Below are positions 15,270 to 24,147 of a stretch of DNA of 43,550 nt, in pieces. Source of the stretch: Ruminococcus difficilis (GTDB lineage: Bacteria; Bacillota_A; Clostridia; Oscillospirales; Acutalibacteraceae); assembly GCF_016680995.1 (NCBI RefSeq), contig NZ_JAEQMG010000083.1:1-43550 (forward strand), read 5' to 3'. How positions within the stretch are numbered: position 1 is the first letter of the stretch; each line of letters begins with the position of its first letter. Under the pieces are notes generated by a model, which saw only the letters and a list, made by a program, of their open reading frames with translations, was not told the DNA's origin and searched no databases. The translations under genes were made by a program, and so were the position numbers.

Positions 15270-16040
15270 TCATTCAGGCTGGTAAGTATAATCGTAGTTC
15301 AGATCCAGAGAAGTATCGATGCTCTTCATCTTGTTCTCTTTTTTATCGAAGCTTGCATACATATAGAACTTACCGTCCTTTGTGTCAGCCTTATAGCTGT
15401 AGGAAGTGGAATACTCGGAATCGTACTGCTTCTCCTTCACAAAGGAAGAAAGATTGCTCTTGAGCTGGTTTTCGATCTCCTCAAAGGAAGTGCATTTTGC
15501 CAGATCAATCTTGCCGCCGAAGATCTTAGCGCTTGCCTTGGTGATAGCGCCGTCCGGAGAACCCTTGAATTCCATTTTAGTCAGGATACACTGCTCGGGA
15601 GTCGCAAAAGTCTCAGCTAAGTTTTTGAAGCTGATATCGACCTCTGTAGTCGAGTTATCCATGGTCAGGTAGGAACCGCCGGTCTGCTTATACTCGATCT
15701 TCTTTTCCATATCGATATCTTTCCAGTCCTCGGGATCATAACCCCAGTCGTTGTCAGAAAGATCCTTGACTCGGCTCTTACCGAGTGTATACTCTTTATC
15801 AAACAGGGTCATGCTCAAAGTAACTTTGTTGTTGTCGCCGGTACCGGAAACAGTCTCTTCGCTTTCTTCCTTAGAAGAAGCCGCGGAGCTTGCCGCAGAG
15901 CTTGCTGCAGAGCTGGCAGCGGAATCCGCCGCAGAGTTGTTATTGTTATTGTTGTTCGGCTTTTTGGAACAACCTACCAATAATGCAGCAAGAAGCGCAA
16001 CTACCATTACAACCGCAATAATTCTTTTTGTCATTTTCAT
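15270..16040 (-). CDS. Putative lipoprotein, paralogue B
   Basis: A 256-aa paralogue of the lipoprotein downstream. The signal is MKMTKRIIAVVMVVALLAALLVGC, with lipidation predicted at Cys24. A low-complexity spacer follows (seven Asn, then repeated SAAS units), then the same domain (TLFDKEYTLGKSRVKDLSDN, WGYDPEDWK, FATPEQCILTKMEFKGSPDG). The function is unknown. ATG follows AAAGGATAGGACG. It starts 25 bp after the EF-G-like gene and may be co-transcribed with it. The pair arose by tandem duplication. Confidence 0.8.
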   Translation of the reverse strand: MKMTKRIIAVVMVVALLAALLVGCSKKPNNNNNNNSAADSAASSAASSAASSAASSKEESEETVSGTGDNNKVTLSMTLFDKEYTLGKSRVKDLSDNDWGYDPEDWKDIDMEKKIEYKQTGGSYLTMDNSTTEVDISFKNLAETFATPEQCILTKMEFKGSPDGAITKASAKIFGGKIDLAKCTSFEEIENQLKSNLSSFVKEKQYDSEYSTSYSYKADTKDGKFYMYASFDKKENKMKSIDTSLDLNYDYTYQPE

Positions 16041-16065
16041 CGTCCTATCCTTTCTCTGTTTAAGA

Positions 16066-18138
16066 TTAATCTATATCAGCCTTAGCGGCTTCAATGACCT
16101 TTTGAGCAACCTGAGCGGGAGCGTCCTCATAGCGCTCGAACTCAAAGCTGTAGCTGCCGCGACCCTGGGTGCACTGGCGCATGAATACGGAGAAGTCAGC
16201 CATCTCAGCCATCGGGACCTCAGCCTCGACGATCTGCATGCCGTCCTCACCGGCGTTCATACCGAGCACGCGGCCTCTGCGCTTGTTGACCTCGCCCATG
16301 ATGTCGCCCATGTTCGCGTCCGGAACGGTCGCCTTCAAGGAACCGACCGGCTCCAGCAGAGCGGGCTTAGCCTGCGGGATACCCGCCTTGAAAGCGAGCT
16401 GAGCGGCAGTCTTGAACGCCATTTCGTTGGAGTCAACGGGATGGTACTTGCCATCATAGAGCGTCGCCTTCACGCCGACGACCGGATAGCCTGCCAGCGG
16501 GCCGTGCTTGATGGAATCTCTCAGACCCTTTTCAACAGCCGGGAAGAACTGCTTCGGAACCGAACCGCCGACAACGGCGATATCGAACTCCAGACCGTCG
16601 GAATCACACGGCTCAAACTTGATCCATACGTCACCGTACTGACCGGAACCGCCGGACTGCTTCTTATGCTTGCCTTCCACATCGGACTTGCCGCGGATGG
16701 TCTCACGATACGCGACCTTGGGCTGCTTGAGCTCAACCTCTACGTTGAACTTGCTCTTTAACTTGGAAACGACGACGTCCAGATGCTGTTCGCCCATACC
16801 GGACATGACCAGCTCCTTGGTCTCGGGGTCGTTCTTATACTGGATGGTGGGATCTTCCTCGACCAGACGAGCCAGACCCTGCGCTACCTTATCCTCTTCA
16901 CCCTTCTTCTTGGGATAAACCGCCATCGTGAAGGAAGGAGCCGGATAATCGATGCCGTCAAGGATGACCTTGCGGGTGGGAGAGCAAAGGGTGTCGCCGG
17001 TATTGGCGGCGGTCAGCTTCGGGATCGCGCCGATATCGCCCGCGAGTATCGCGGCGGCGTCCTCCTGCTTTTTACCGCGAACGGTCAGCACCTTGGTAAT
17101 ACGCTCCTGATTGCCGGTGCGCATATTGACGAGAGGTGTATCGGTAGATACCTTACCGGATACGACCTTGAAGTAGCTCAGCTTACCGACAAACGGGTCG
17201 GCTACGGTCTTGAAGATGATCGCGGCGGTAGCGCCCTGCTCGTTGCAGGCGATCTCTACGGGGTCGCCGTTAACGTCAACAGCGGTCTCGGAGCCCTTGT
17301 CGGCGGCAGTCGGAGCCAGCCAGGTTATGGTGTTCAGGAACTGCTCAATACCGAAGGTAGTAGCCGCGTCACCGCAGAATACGGGGCACAGAGAGCCGTC
17401 CTTGACGCCCTGCGATACACCGGTGATGATCTCTTCGGGGGTGAATTCCTCTTCCATGAAGAACTTCTCCATCAGTTCTTCGCTGGTCTCGGCAACAGCC
17501 TCCTTGATCGCCTCGCGGAGTCCCTCAAAGCGGTCGCCCATCTCGGGGATAATCGCGGTGGGAGTCGCGTTGCCCTTGTTGTCATATTTATAAGCCTTGT
17601 ATTCGAGCAGATTGATGTAGGTATTCGCCTGTCCGTTCTCGATATGCGGAACGATGACAGGGCATACGGAGGGACCGAAGGTCGCCTTGAGATCCTCTAA
17701 TACACGATAGAAGCGAGCGTCCTCGTCGCATACGCCGTTGACGAAGAATATCTTGGTCAGGCCTTCCTTATCGGCAGCCTTGACCGCCTTTTCGGTACCG
17801 ACATTCACGCCGTCCTTTGCGGATACAACGATGACCGCTGTCTCAGCCGCGCGATAGCCTTCAAAAACGCCGCCCTCAAAGTCGAACAGACCGGGGGTGT
17901 CGATGATGTTGATCTTTGTATTCTTCCACTCTACGGGAGCTACTGCGGTAACGATAGATACCTTGCGGCGAATCTCCTCCGCGTCAAAGTCAAGCTGGGT
18001 GTTGCCGTCGGCGATCTTGCCCAGACGGTCGCTCGCCTTGGAAAGATACAGCATCGCTTCGGCAACGGAAGTCTTACCCGCGCCGGAATGGCCTGCCATA
18101 GCGAAATTGAGAATGTGTTTCGGGTCGTACTGTTTCAA
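16066..18138 (-). CDS. Elongation factor G paralogue (EF-G2-like GTPase)
   Basis: This 690-aa protein has all EF-G domains: GTPase domain (about 1-270), domain II, and domains III-V including VKATLYDGKYHPVDSNEMAF and the C-terminal EVNKRRGRVLGM. The P-loop is GHSGAGKTS and the switch II motif is DTPG, both typical of the divergent EF-G paralogue rather than the main EF-G, which has AHIDAGKTT. The guanine-specificity motif NKxD reads NGVC in the segment FFVNGVCDEDARF, an unusual change. It is probably a ribosome-associated translation factor; its exact role (recycling, stress or termination) is unknown. The start is TTG, with AAGGAG nine bases before. It has a strong promoter upstream. Confidence 0.93.
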   Translation of the reverse strand: MKQYDPKHILNFAMAGHSGAGKTSVAEAMLYLSKASDRLGKIADGNTQLDFDAEEIRRKVSIVTAVAPVEWKNTKINIIDTPGLFDFEGGVFEGYRAAETAVIVVSAKDGVNVGTEKAVKAADKEGLTKIFFVNGVCDEDARFYRVLEDLKATFGPSVCPVIVPHIENGQANTYINLLEYKAYKYDNKGNATPTAIIPEMGDRFEGLREAIKEAVAETSEELMEKFFMEEEFTPEEIITGVSQGVKDGSLCPVFCGDAATTFGIEQFLNTITWLAPTAADKGSETAVDVNGDPVEIACNEQGATAAIIFKTVADPFVGKLSYFKVVSGKVSTDTPLVNMRTGNQERITKVLTVRGKKQEDAAAILAGDIGAIPKLTAANTGDTLCSPTRKVILDGIDYPAPSFTMAVYPKKKGEEDKVAQGLARLVEEDPTIQYKNDPETKELVMSGMGEQHLDVVVSKLKSKFNVEVELKQPKVAYRETIRGKSDVEGKHKKQSGGSGQYGDVWIKFEPCDSDGLEFDIAVVGGSVPKQFFPAVEKGLRDSIKHGPLAGYPVVGVKATLYDGKYHPVDSNEMAFKTAAQLAFKAGIPQAKPALLEPVGSLKATVPDANMGDIMGEVNKRRGRVLGMNAGEDGMQIVEAEVPMAEMADFSVFMRQCTQGRGSYSFEFERYEDAPAQVAQKVIEAAKADID

Positions 18139-18261
18139 TGAAAAAAACTCCTTTCAAGAGTGTGATGTTCGTTAGTCAACTGAGAATAAACACGCTCTCA
18201 GATCTATTCTCGGTTGCCTATGCTCTCACAACAGATGATACCTGTTTCAAGCTACCATATC

Positions 18262-18290
18262 ATTATAGTACAAATCGAGGGGCGGTACAA
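18262..18290 (-). promoter_or_regulatory. Promoter of the EF-G paralogue
   Basis: On the minus strand TTGTAC (18290-18285) and TATAAT (18267-18262) are 17 bp apart, with a leader of about 115 nt. The rest of the 577-bp gap up to the PASTA kinase (18291-18715) holds a TGCAATTGTGCAATTTGCAC inverted-repeat patch and the MITE-like repeat, but no convincing gene. Confidence 0.65.
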
Positions 18291-18529
18291 TAAAAACCGT
18301 CCGCCGAGCGGAAAAATCCACTAAATATATAAAAACGTCCTTTTGCAATTGTGCAATTTGCACATAACGTGACCCTCTTTTTAACATATTCCCCTAATTT
18401 TGCTGTTGTTTTTGAGATAGATTCCATGTTGGAGCGCCATTCTGACAGTCTATGGATCTCAAGAAGATCTATCGATAAAAAAATAATAGCAACATCCGAA
18501 AAGTGCAAAAAATTCCCCTGCAAAACAGC

Positions 18530-18650
18530 AATGTCATTAAGTTTAGGAAAAAGTATCTCGCTGACGCTCGATCGATTGATACAATTCCTCAGTCGCCAAC
18601 GGGCGACAGCTCCTTTTACAAAAAGGAGCCTTCCTTAACTTAATGATATT
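18530..18650 (-). repeat. MITE-like palindromic repeat, copy B
   Basis: A 121-bp copy of the repeat at 3864-3992, in the opposite orientation. The ends are imperfect 20-bp inverted repeats (AATGTCATTAAGTTTAGGAA and TTCCTTAACTTAATGATATT). The internal GGCTCCTTTT and GTCGCC hairpins are kept. Its internal stem is shortened and its ends carry mismatches, so it is probably the older or inactive copy. Confidence 0.8.
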
Positions 18651-18715
18651 GTGCAAATACAGGGGGATCGATATGATTCTAATTACGCGGATAGTTAAGC
18701 GTCTGGACTTTTGCC

Positions 18716-20209
18716 CTAACCGCCTTGACTGCTTTGACCGCCTTCGCCGCCTTCGCTGTCGGCCGCTGCGGAAGCTGAGCCGCTATCTGCGCCGGAAGCT
18801 GAGCCGCTATCTGCGCCGGAAGCTGAACCGCTATCTGCACCGGAAGCGGAAGATGATGGAGAGTAATAGGAACCGGAACTACTGCCGCTTGAGCCTCCGC
18901 CCGAGTTATCCTCGGCGGAATGACTGGTTCTTGAAGAGTCGGAGTCAGAGCCGTTATCATCGTCGGAGCCGTTGCTCGATGAATTTGAGGACGATGATTT
19001 AGAGCTGCTTTCACTGCTGTCCTTCTCCTTGGATTCCTCAGCTTCTGCTTCGGTCGTCTCACCCTCTTCGCCCAAGCTCACGGTGAGAACGATCTTTGAG
19101 CCCTTTTCCAAGACCTCATTGGGGCGCTTATCCTGACTGATCACGACGCCTTTTTTCACCGTCGCGTTGTAGGACTCCGTTTTTTCACAGGTCAAGCCCT
19201 CTTTTTCCAAAAGCGCCTTTGCCTCTTCATAGGTTTTTCCGACCAGATTCGGCACAACAGCCAGCTGCGGCGCGGCATTTTCCGTCGCCTCGATGATCTC
19301 CTGCTGTCTGATACCGACGAGGCTGTAGACCGTCACGGACAGACCGATCACAAAAACGACGATCGCTGCGACGAGCAGGATGATCTTCATCTTTTTCATC
19401 TTACGGGCGAGCTTTACCGCCTGATCATCCTCGGTGAGAGCCTCACACAGCTCGCTGTCTGTCTGATAACGATCAGCGGGATTGATCGCGGTACATTTAT
19501 CGAGGATGCGGATCATCTTATCCGACAATCCCATCTGCGCGTAGAGCGCGGGATAATCCACCGCCTCATTCGAACGGGGATTCACACCTGTCAACAAATA
19601 CCGCATGGTCGCGCCGAGCGCATAGATATCCGAGCGCTCATCCGTCTGACCGACATACTGCTCCGGCGGCGCAAAGCCCTTGGTGCCGAGCGCAACGGTA
19701 TCATTGGTCTTTTCGGGATGAAACACCCTTGCCACACCGAAGTCGATGATCCTCAGACTGCCGTCCGGTTTCATGATCACATTGGAGGGTTTCATATCAC
19801 GGTAGATGATTGGGGAAGGCTGATTGTGCAGATAAGACATCGCGTCGCACAGCTGCACGCCCCATCCGATCACCCGCTCCTCGGGTTGGGGACCTTCTTC
19901 AAAGAGGATCTCCTCCAGCGTTTTGCCCTCGATATAATCCATCACCAGATAGAGCGCGTAGTCATCCTCGATGATATCGACGATGCGCGGAAACGCGGGA
20001 TAGTCAAGGTCCTTCATCATATTCGCTTCATGGATCAAAGCGTCGATGTACAGACGGTTGTATTCATCGTTCGTTTTGACGATCTCTTTGACCGCCCAAC
20101 GATTTCCGAGCCGAATGTTCTCCGCGAGATACACGATCGACATACCGCCGCGATTGATGTATTCAGTTAATTGATAGGTGTTATCAATAATAACGCCGAG
20201 TCTCGACAT
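18716..20209 (-). CDS. PASTA-domain membrane Ser/Thr protein kinase
   Basis: This 497-aa protein has a kinase domain at about 10-260: glycine loop NRGGMSIVY, Lys41 in AVKEI, catalytic loop YRDMKPSN (138-144 region), DFG 156-158, and GFAPPEQY. One membrane helix follows at about 274-297, then a single PASTA domain (about 314-380; VPNLVGKTYEEAKALLEKEGL), then a tail of over 100 residues rich in Ser, Gly and Asp. PASTA kinases bind muropeptides or lipid II and control wall growth and division; most have three or more PASTA repeats, so one is minimal. The ATG at 20209 is used because the promoter -10 lies only 26 bp upstream, excluding an earlier start. Confidence 0.93.
   Translation of the reverse strand: MSRLGVIIDNTYQLTEYINRGGMSIVYLAENIRLGNRWAVKEIVKTNDEYNRLYIDALIHEANMMKDLDYPAFPRIVDIIEDDYALYLVMDYIEGKTLEEILFEEGPQPEERVIGWGVQLCDAMSYLHNQPSPIIYRDMKPSNVIMKPDGSLRIIDFGVARVFHPEKTNDTVALGTKGFAPPEQYVGQTDERSDIYALGATMRYLLTGVNPRSNEAVDYPALYAQMGLSDKMIRILDKCTAINPADRYQTDSELCEALTEDDQAVKLARKMKKMKIILLVAAIVVFVIGLSVTVYSLVGIRQQEIIEATENAAPQLAVVPNLVGKTYEEAKALLEKEGLTCEKTESYNATVKKGVVISQDKRPNEVLEKGSKIVLTVSLGEEGETTEAEAEESKEKDSSESSSKSSSSNSSSNGSDDDNGSDSDSSRTSHSAEDNSGGGSSGSSSGSYYSPSSSASGADSGSASGADSGSASGADSGSASAAADSEGGEGGQSSQGG
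18764..18850. repeat. 24-bp tandem repeats in the kinase tail
   Basis: About three near-identical 24-bp units encode GADSGSAS in the C-terminal tail of the PASTA kinase. The nearly perfect identity suggests recent expansion. The tail would lie outside the cell. Confidence 0.85.
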
Positions 20210-20234
20210 GGTGTCACCGCCTTCATCCGAAAAT

Positions 20235-20263
20235 ACTATATCATCTGACTGTAGGGTTGTCAA
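20235..20263 (-). promoter_or_regulatory. Promoter of the PASTA kinase
   Basis: On the minus strand TTGACA (20263-20258) and TATAGT (20240-20235) are 17 bp apart. The -35 overlaps the stop codon of the NUDIX gene, so the kinase can be transcribed apart from the genes before it. Confidence 0.75.
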
Positions 20264-20820
20264 TCATCGGTTTCCTTCTGTCGATACTGCAAATAGAACA
20301 TCAGCGCCGTACCCATCAGTGCGTGGGCGAATTCGCCCTTTCCGTAATTGCGGATCACCTCGTCCGTCGGCATCAGCTCATAGGTGAGCAGCTCATCGCT
20401 GTCGAGCGACTGTGTGCCCGTCTGCTTTAAGTCCTCGGCGAGATACACATGGAAGCGGTTTTTGAACAAAGCGGGGTTCGGGCTGACGGTACCCAAGTGG
20501 GTCAGTCTGCCTGCTTCAAAGCCGGTCTCCTCCATCAGCTCACGGCGTGACGCGGTCGCGGCGTCCTCTCCGTCGTCCACCATACCACCGGGGAATTCCA
20601 GACTCAGACATTCCGCCGAATGTCGCCACTGGCGCACCAGCACAAAGCTGCCCCGGTACTCCGCGATGACCATCGCCCAATCGGGCGCGTCCATCGCCAC
20701 ATAATCGCCTTCGATCCCTGTCGCGGCGACCTCATGCTGCTCGTTTACATCGAATATCGGCGTATGCAGCAGCAATTTGCTGTCGGTGATACTCCATTTT
20801 AAATCTGTCTTATTCATCAT
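20260..20820 (-). CDS. NUDIX hydrolase, ADP-ribose pyrophosphatase-like
   Basis: This 186-aa protein carries a full Nudix box, GX5EX7REUXEEXGU, in the segment from GGMVDDGEDAA to RRELMEETGFEA (about 79-104). The box binds the metal that cleaves nucleoside diphosphate linkages. The preceding VRQWRHSAECLSLEFPGG and later GTVSPNPALFKNRFHVYLA resemble ADP-sugar pyrophosphatases. The substrate is not certain. Two adjacent ATG codons follow CAAAGGACGGAT; either may be used. It lies between the acyltransferase and the PASTA kinase on the same strand. Confidence 0.9.
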   Translation of the reverse strand: MMNKTDLKWSITDSKLLLHTPIFDVNEQHEVAATGIEGDYVAMDAPDWAMVIAEYRGSFVLVRQWRHSAECLSLEFPGGMVDDGEDAATASRRELMEETGFEAGRLTHLGTVSPNPALFKNRFHVYLAEDLKQTGTQSLDSDELLTYELMPTDEVIRNYGKGEFAHALMGTALMFYLQYRQKETDD

Positions 20821-20868
20821 ATCCGTCCTTTGCAGCAGCAGCGCAGTTTCTCCACGACGCTGACATGG

Positions 20869-21948
20869 TTATATTTTCGGTGCTTCTGTCGGTTTTTGCT
20901 TTCGCAGCAACAGCTTCTGTATCAAATAAGCGAGGTATGCCATGAGCATAAACGGCAGTGAGAAGATCAAATACTTGTACAAGCCGTGACCTGCGCCCCA
21001 AGACGTCTTCTCATATATTTTTCTGCCGATGCTCGTCGCGATATAGATCTCCAGCGAGAACGCGCCGAAGAAATTGAAGAGCTTGTCGATCTTCCACTTG
21101 CTCAAAGTGACAAAACTCTGGGCAAACACAAAGGTGAGCGCCACACCGACGATCGAGCAGGATAGGCGGTAATACGCGCCATGAACCTCCGGAACGCCGC
21201 ATACAGGCACTCCCAATGCCGCGATCATCACGCAAATGATCAAAAACAGCGGTGAAAAATGACGTTTCTGCTTCACGGTCCTGCCCATATAGATACCGAT
21301 GATAAATACCGCTAAACGCGTCAGCGCTTTATCCAGCAAGTAGTACAGAGCATTGAATCGGTGATACAACACGATCGTGATCACACCGACAGCCGCGACC
21401 ATGAGTATCGTTCTTAACAAGGCGTTTTTCTCCTGATAATGGATCGCCTTGAACAGCAGCGGCGAGATCAGATAAAAAACGATAACAGCGGAAATATACC
21501 ACAAAACGATCGGCTCATCATCTCCGAGCCAATAGTTGATCGCCAGCGCCGTCTTGAAAAACCTGTCGATATGTTGTTCCGCTATAATACACGTGTAAAT
21601 GAGATACGGTACGATCAAAACCAGATACGGCAAATAAATGCGCGTCAGCCTTCTCCAATAAAACGTGCTCAGCTTCGGCTTCTTCGACAGCGAGAAGTAC
21701 AGTCCGATACCCGACAGCAGCATAAAAACATCGACGGCACAGTTGCCCGTGCGGAGGATCAGTCCCAATGTCATCCGGATCCCTTCACATTCATTGATAT
21801 TGAACGTTTCGGAACCATGAAAAAAGACGATCCAAATCGCACACAGACCGTAGATCGCGTTTCTGTATTTACTTAATGACGAAAAATTCAGTTCTCCGGA
21901 ATCGAGTCTTCTTTCTGTCATATATTCATCTCTTTTCTCCATCATCAT
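20869..21948 (-). CDS. Membrane acyltransferase, acyltransferase-3 family
   Basis: This protein of up to 359 aa has about ten predicted membrane helices and the family's N-terminal features: NAIYGLCAIWIVFFHGSE, with the active-site His of the first helix, and GNCAVDVFMLLSGIGLYFS. Enzymes of this family O-acetylate surface sugars or peptidoglycan from the membrane. The target cannot be read from the sequence. The start is uncertain: three ATGs in a row at 21948-21940 have no clear ribosome site, while an ATG at 21921 follows AAGAGA by seven bases. A 26-codon GTG-started frame precedes it (about 21930-22010) but I cannot support it as a gene. Confidence 0.88.
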   Translation of the reverse strand: MMMEKRDEYMTERRLDSGELNFSSLSKYRNAIYGLCAIWIVFFHGSETFNINECEGIRMTLGLILRTGNCAVDVFMLLSGIGLYFSLSKKPKLSTFYWRRLTRIYLPYLVLIVPYLIYTCIIAEQHIDRFFKTALAINYWLGDDEPIVLWYISAVIVFYLISPLLFKAIHYQEKNALLRTILMVAAVGVITIVLYHRFNALYYLLDKALTRLAVFIIGIYMGRTVKQKRHFSPLFLIICVMIAALGVPVCGVPEVHGAYYRLSCSIVGVALTFVFAQSFVTLSKWKIDKLFNFFGAFSLEIYIATSIGRKIYEKTSWGAGHGLYKYLIFSLPFMLMAYLAYLIQKLLLRKQKPTEAPKI

Positions 21949-22026
21949 TGACCGTGAGCCGCTGTATGGTCCGGCTCCGTTTGTCGATCTCGCCGATCGA
22001 CTTTGTCACATGATGGATAAAACCTT

Positions 22027-23058
22027 TTATTGACACGCGTCAATGATCATCTCACGCGCGGAAACAGCCTCGGGGAACTCATCCTGCACAAAAACATGCC
22101 ACAAGCCTTCGCCGAAGATCAGGGAACAGTCAACTCCCGCCTCCCGCATTTTATGATACAGCGTCGCATTATCCGGCACCATGACCTCGTCCGTACCGGT
22201 GAAGATCATCGTCGGGGGCAGGCTCTTCATCTCGCCGTAAAGCGGGCTGACCGACGGATCCTTGGTATCGAGCTCGCCCGCCCACAGCTTGCCCAGCTCG
22301 ATCAGTCCGTAGCTGCTGAGCATCAGATCCTTTTTCTCATACTCCGGGATCGCGGGATCGGACATCGTCACATCGACCCACGGAGAGAGCAGGAACAGCT
22401 TCTGCGGAAGCTGCGTTCCGTTATCCCTCAGATACTCCGCAAAACCGAGCGCTAAGCCGCCGCCGGCGGAATCGCCTATCAGATAAATGGGCTTGTCCTC
22501 CTTGAGCGCCTCGGCATATGCGGCTTCAAGGAAGGGATACGTGTCCCGACAGGTCGCCTGCGGGGTCAGCGGATAGAGCGGCAGATACACCTTCGCGTTC
22601 AGGCGCTGTGCCATATCGTCACAAAACATCACCTGTTTTTCGCTGATGCCGTAAGCGTACGCGCCGCCGTGAAGGTAGAAGAGGATGCTTTCCGCCTTAT
22701 CTTTTTCGAGCGTATAAAGGTCGTTGCCGCTGATGGCGGAATGACCCTGCGTCAATTTCGTTTTGGTTTGAGGGAACTCCTGCCCCTCGCGGTTTTTCAG
22801 CATATCCAGCGCCGCGGGAAAGCCCTTTTCGGACAGACTCTCCTTGACGTTGAGCGTCCGCATCTTTTCCTTTGCCTTGGCGGTCTCATCGGTCAGCGGG
22901 ATCGTGATGATCGCCTCATCCCTCGTCGCCCGATCGGATCCTGTCGGTGCCGCGGAATCGGCGGTCGCTTGTTCGGCGCCCTTTTGACATCCCGTGATCG
23001 TCAGACAGATGACCGCGACCAGCATAAGCACCGCCGCGATACGTGTTCTGTTCTTCAT
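22027..23058 (-). CDS. Lipoprotein esterase/lipase (alpha/beta hydrolase)
   Basis: This 343-aa protein has a lipoprotein signal ending ICLTITGC (Cys24) and an alpha/beta-hydrolase domain of the hormone-sensitive-lipase type. The oxyanion motif HGGAY, the nucleophile elbow GDSAGGG, Asp in GTDEVMVPDN and His in GLWHVF form a complete catalytic set. It should act as a carboxylesterase on the outer membrane face; possible substrates are short acyl or acetyl esters. The ATG at 23058 follows GGGGAGATAATC. It lies 25 bp after cysK, so the two are probably co-transcribed; the acyltransferase downstream may be linked in function. Confidence 0.92.
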   Translation of the reverse strand: MKNRTRIAAVLMLVAVICLTITGCQKGAEQATADSAAPTGSDRATRDEAIITIPLTDETAKAKEKMRTLNVKESLSEKGFPAALDMLKNREGQEFPQTKTKLTQGHSAISGNDLYTLEKDKAESILFYLHGGAYAYGISEKQVMFCDDMAQRLNAKVYLPLYPLTPQATCRDTYPFLEAAYAEALKEDKPIYLIGDSAGGGLALGFAEYLRDNGTQLPQKLFLLSPWVDVTMSDPAIPEYEKKDLMLSSYGLIELGKLWAGELDTKDPSVSPLYGEMKSLPPTMIFTGTDEVMVPDNATLYHKMREAGVDCSLIFGEGLWHVFVQDEFPEAVSAREMIIDACQ

Positions 23059-23083
23059 GATTATCTCCCCATCAAACCGTCCG

Positions 23084-24013
23084 TTATTCCTCAAACAACG
23101 GTGTGGAGAAGTAGCGCTCGGCGGTATCGGGCAGAACGGTAACGACCGTCTTGCCGGGGCCGAGCTTCTTCGCGAGCTTCAGCGCCGCGGCGACATTGGT
23201 GCCGCTGGAGATACCGCACATCAGCCCTTCCTCACGCGCCAGCCGCTTTGCGGTATTGATCGCCTCTTCATCCGTCACAACATAGATCTCGTCATAGATC
23301 TCCTTGTTCAGTATCGGCGGGATCAGACCGTCGCCGATACCCATCTGCAAGTGCGTGCCGATGGTGCCGCCCGCTAAGATCGCGGCGTTCTCAGGCTCGA
23401 CCGCCCAGATCTCGATGTCGGGATACTGCGCCTTGAGCACCTCGCCGATACCGGTGATGGTGCCGCCGGTGCCGATGCCCGAGCAGAAGCCGTCGATATG
23501 GTCGGCGCACTGCTGCATGATCTCCAGCGCGGTATATTTCTTATGCGCTCTGACGTTATTGATATTCTCGAACTGCTGAGGTACAAAGACGCGCGGATCC
23601 TTTTCCGCCATCTTCAACGCGGTCTTCAGACATTCGTCGATACACGCGCCGATATCGCCCGCGTCATGGATCAGCTTGACCTTTGCGCCGTAGTGCTTGA
23701 TCAGCTTGCGGCGTTCCTCACTGACGGAATCAGGCATGATGATGATCGTCTTGTAGCCCTTTACCGCGCCCACCAGCGCCAGTCCGATGCCCTGATTACC
23801 CGAGGTCGGCTCGACGATGATGCTGTCATATTTGAGCAGCCCCTTTTTCTCCGCGTGATTGATCATATTCAGCGCGGTGCGCGTTTTGATCGAACCGCCG
23901 ACATTCAGCGCCTCAAACTTGACCAGCACCTCGGCACTGCCGGGCTGAGGCATACGATTCAGTCGGATCAGCGGGGTCTGTCCCACCGCCTCCAACACAT
24001 TTCTGTAAATCAT
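23084..24013 (-). CDS. cysK: Cysteine synthase (O-acetylserine sulfhydrylase)
   Basis: This 309-aa PLP enzyme makes cysteine from O-acetylserine and sulfide. The PLP lysine is in NVGGSIKTRTA (about 36-46), PTSGNQGIG binds the substrate carboxylate, GTGGTITGIG holds the cofactor phosphate, and DTAERYFSTPLF ends the protein. Two departures from the usual pattern (PGGSxKDR to VGGSIKTR, DSGERY to DTAERY) fit a divergent Clostridia subgroup; another beta-replacement activity is possible. The ATG at 24013 follows AAGGTG. It heads a possible cysK-esterase-acyltransferase-NUDIX operon. No T-box or SAM riboswitch is seen in the short leader. Confidence 0.95.
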   Translation of the reverse strand: MIYRNVLEAVGQTPLIRLNRMPQPGSAEVLVKFEALNVGGSIKTRTALNMINHAEKKGLLKYDSIIVEPTSGNQGIGLALVGAVKGYKTIIIMPDSVSEERRKLIKHYGAKVKLIHDAGDIGACIDECLKTALKMAEKDPRVFVPQQFENINNVRAHKKYTALEIMQQCADHIDGFCSGIGTGGTITGIGEVLKAQYPDIEIWAVEPENAAILAGGTIGTHLQMGIGDGLIPPILNKEIYDEIYVVTDEEAINTAKRLAREEGLMCGISSGTNVAAALKLAKKLGPGKTVVTVLPDTAERYFSTPLFEE

Positions 24014-24068
24014 GCGATCACCTTCCACTTTCCCGATTCGGTTGAATCATTGATCGTTAATCTTATTT

Positions 24069-24097
24069 ATTATATATGATAGGATGGAAAAAGTCAA
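24069..24097 (-). promoter_or_regulatory. cysK promoter
   Basis: On the minus strand TTGACT (24097-24092) and TATAAT (24074-24069) are 17 bp apart. The -35 lies in the U-tract of the preceding terminator. Confidence 0.7.
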
Positions 24098-24126
24098 AAA
24101 AACATGACCGCTGTTACGCGGTCATG
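24094..24126 (-). terminator. Terminator of the riboswitch-controlled surface protein
   Basis: CATGACCGC, a 6-nt loop, and GCGGTCATG form a 9-bp stem (24103-24126). On the minus strand it is followed by TTTTTTTGAC. A strong intrinsic terminator 22 bp after the stop codon. Confidence 0.95.
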
Positions 24127-24147
24127 TCGTTGTTTTGCTATTTCAAA

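Noticed and set aside
16783..17700. 305-codon open frame on the plus strand inside the EF-G paralogue
   Set aside because: Antisense shadow with no motif; the EF-G domains on the other strand are complete.
18263..18523. 86-codon frame on the minus strand upstream of the EF-G paralogue
   Set aside because: It has no ribosome site, overlaps the EF-G promoter and has biased low-complexity composition.
21930..22010. 26-codon GTG-started frame between the esterase and acyltransferase
   Set aside because: The translation looks protein-like, but the ribosome site is 13 bases away and the frame is too short to support.
24014..24068. Sulfur-responsive riboswitch or T-box before cysK
   Set aside because: The leader is only about 50 nt and contains no T-box or SAM-riboswitch signature.
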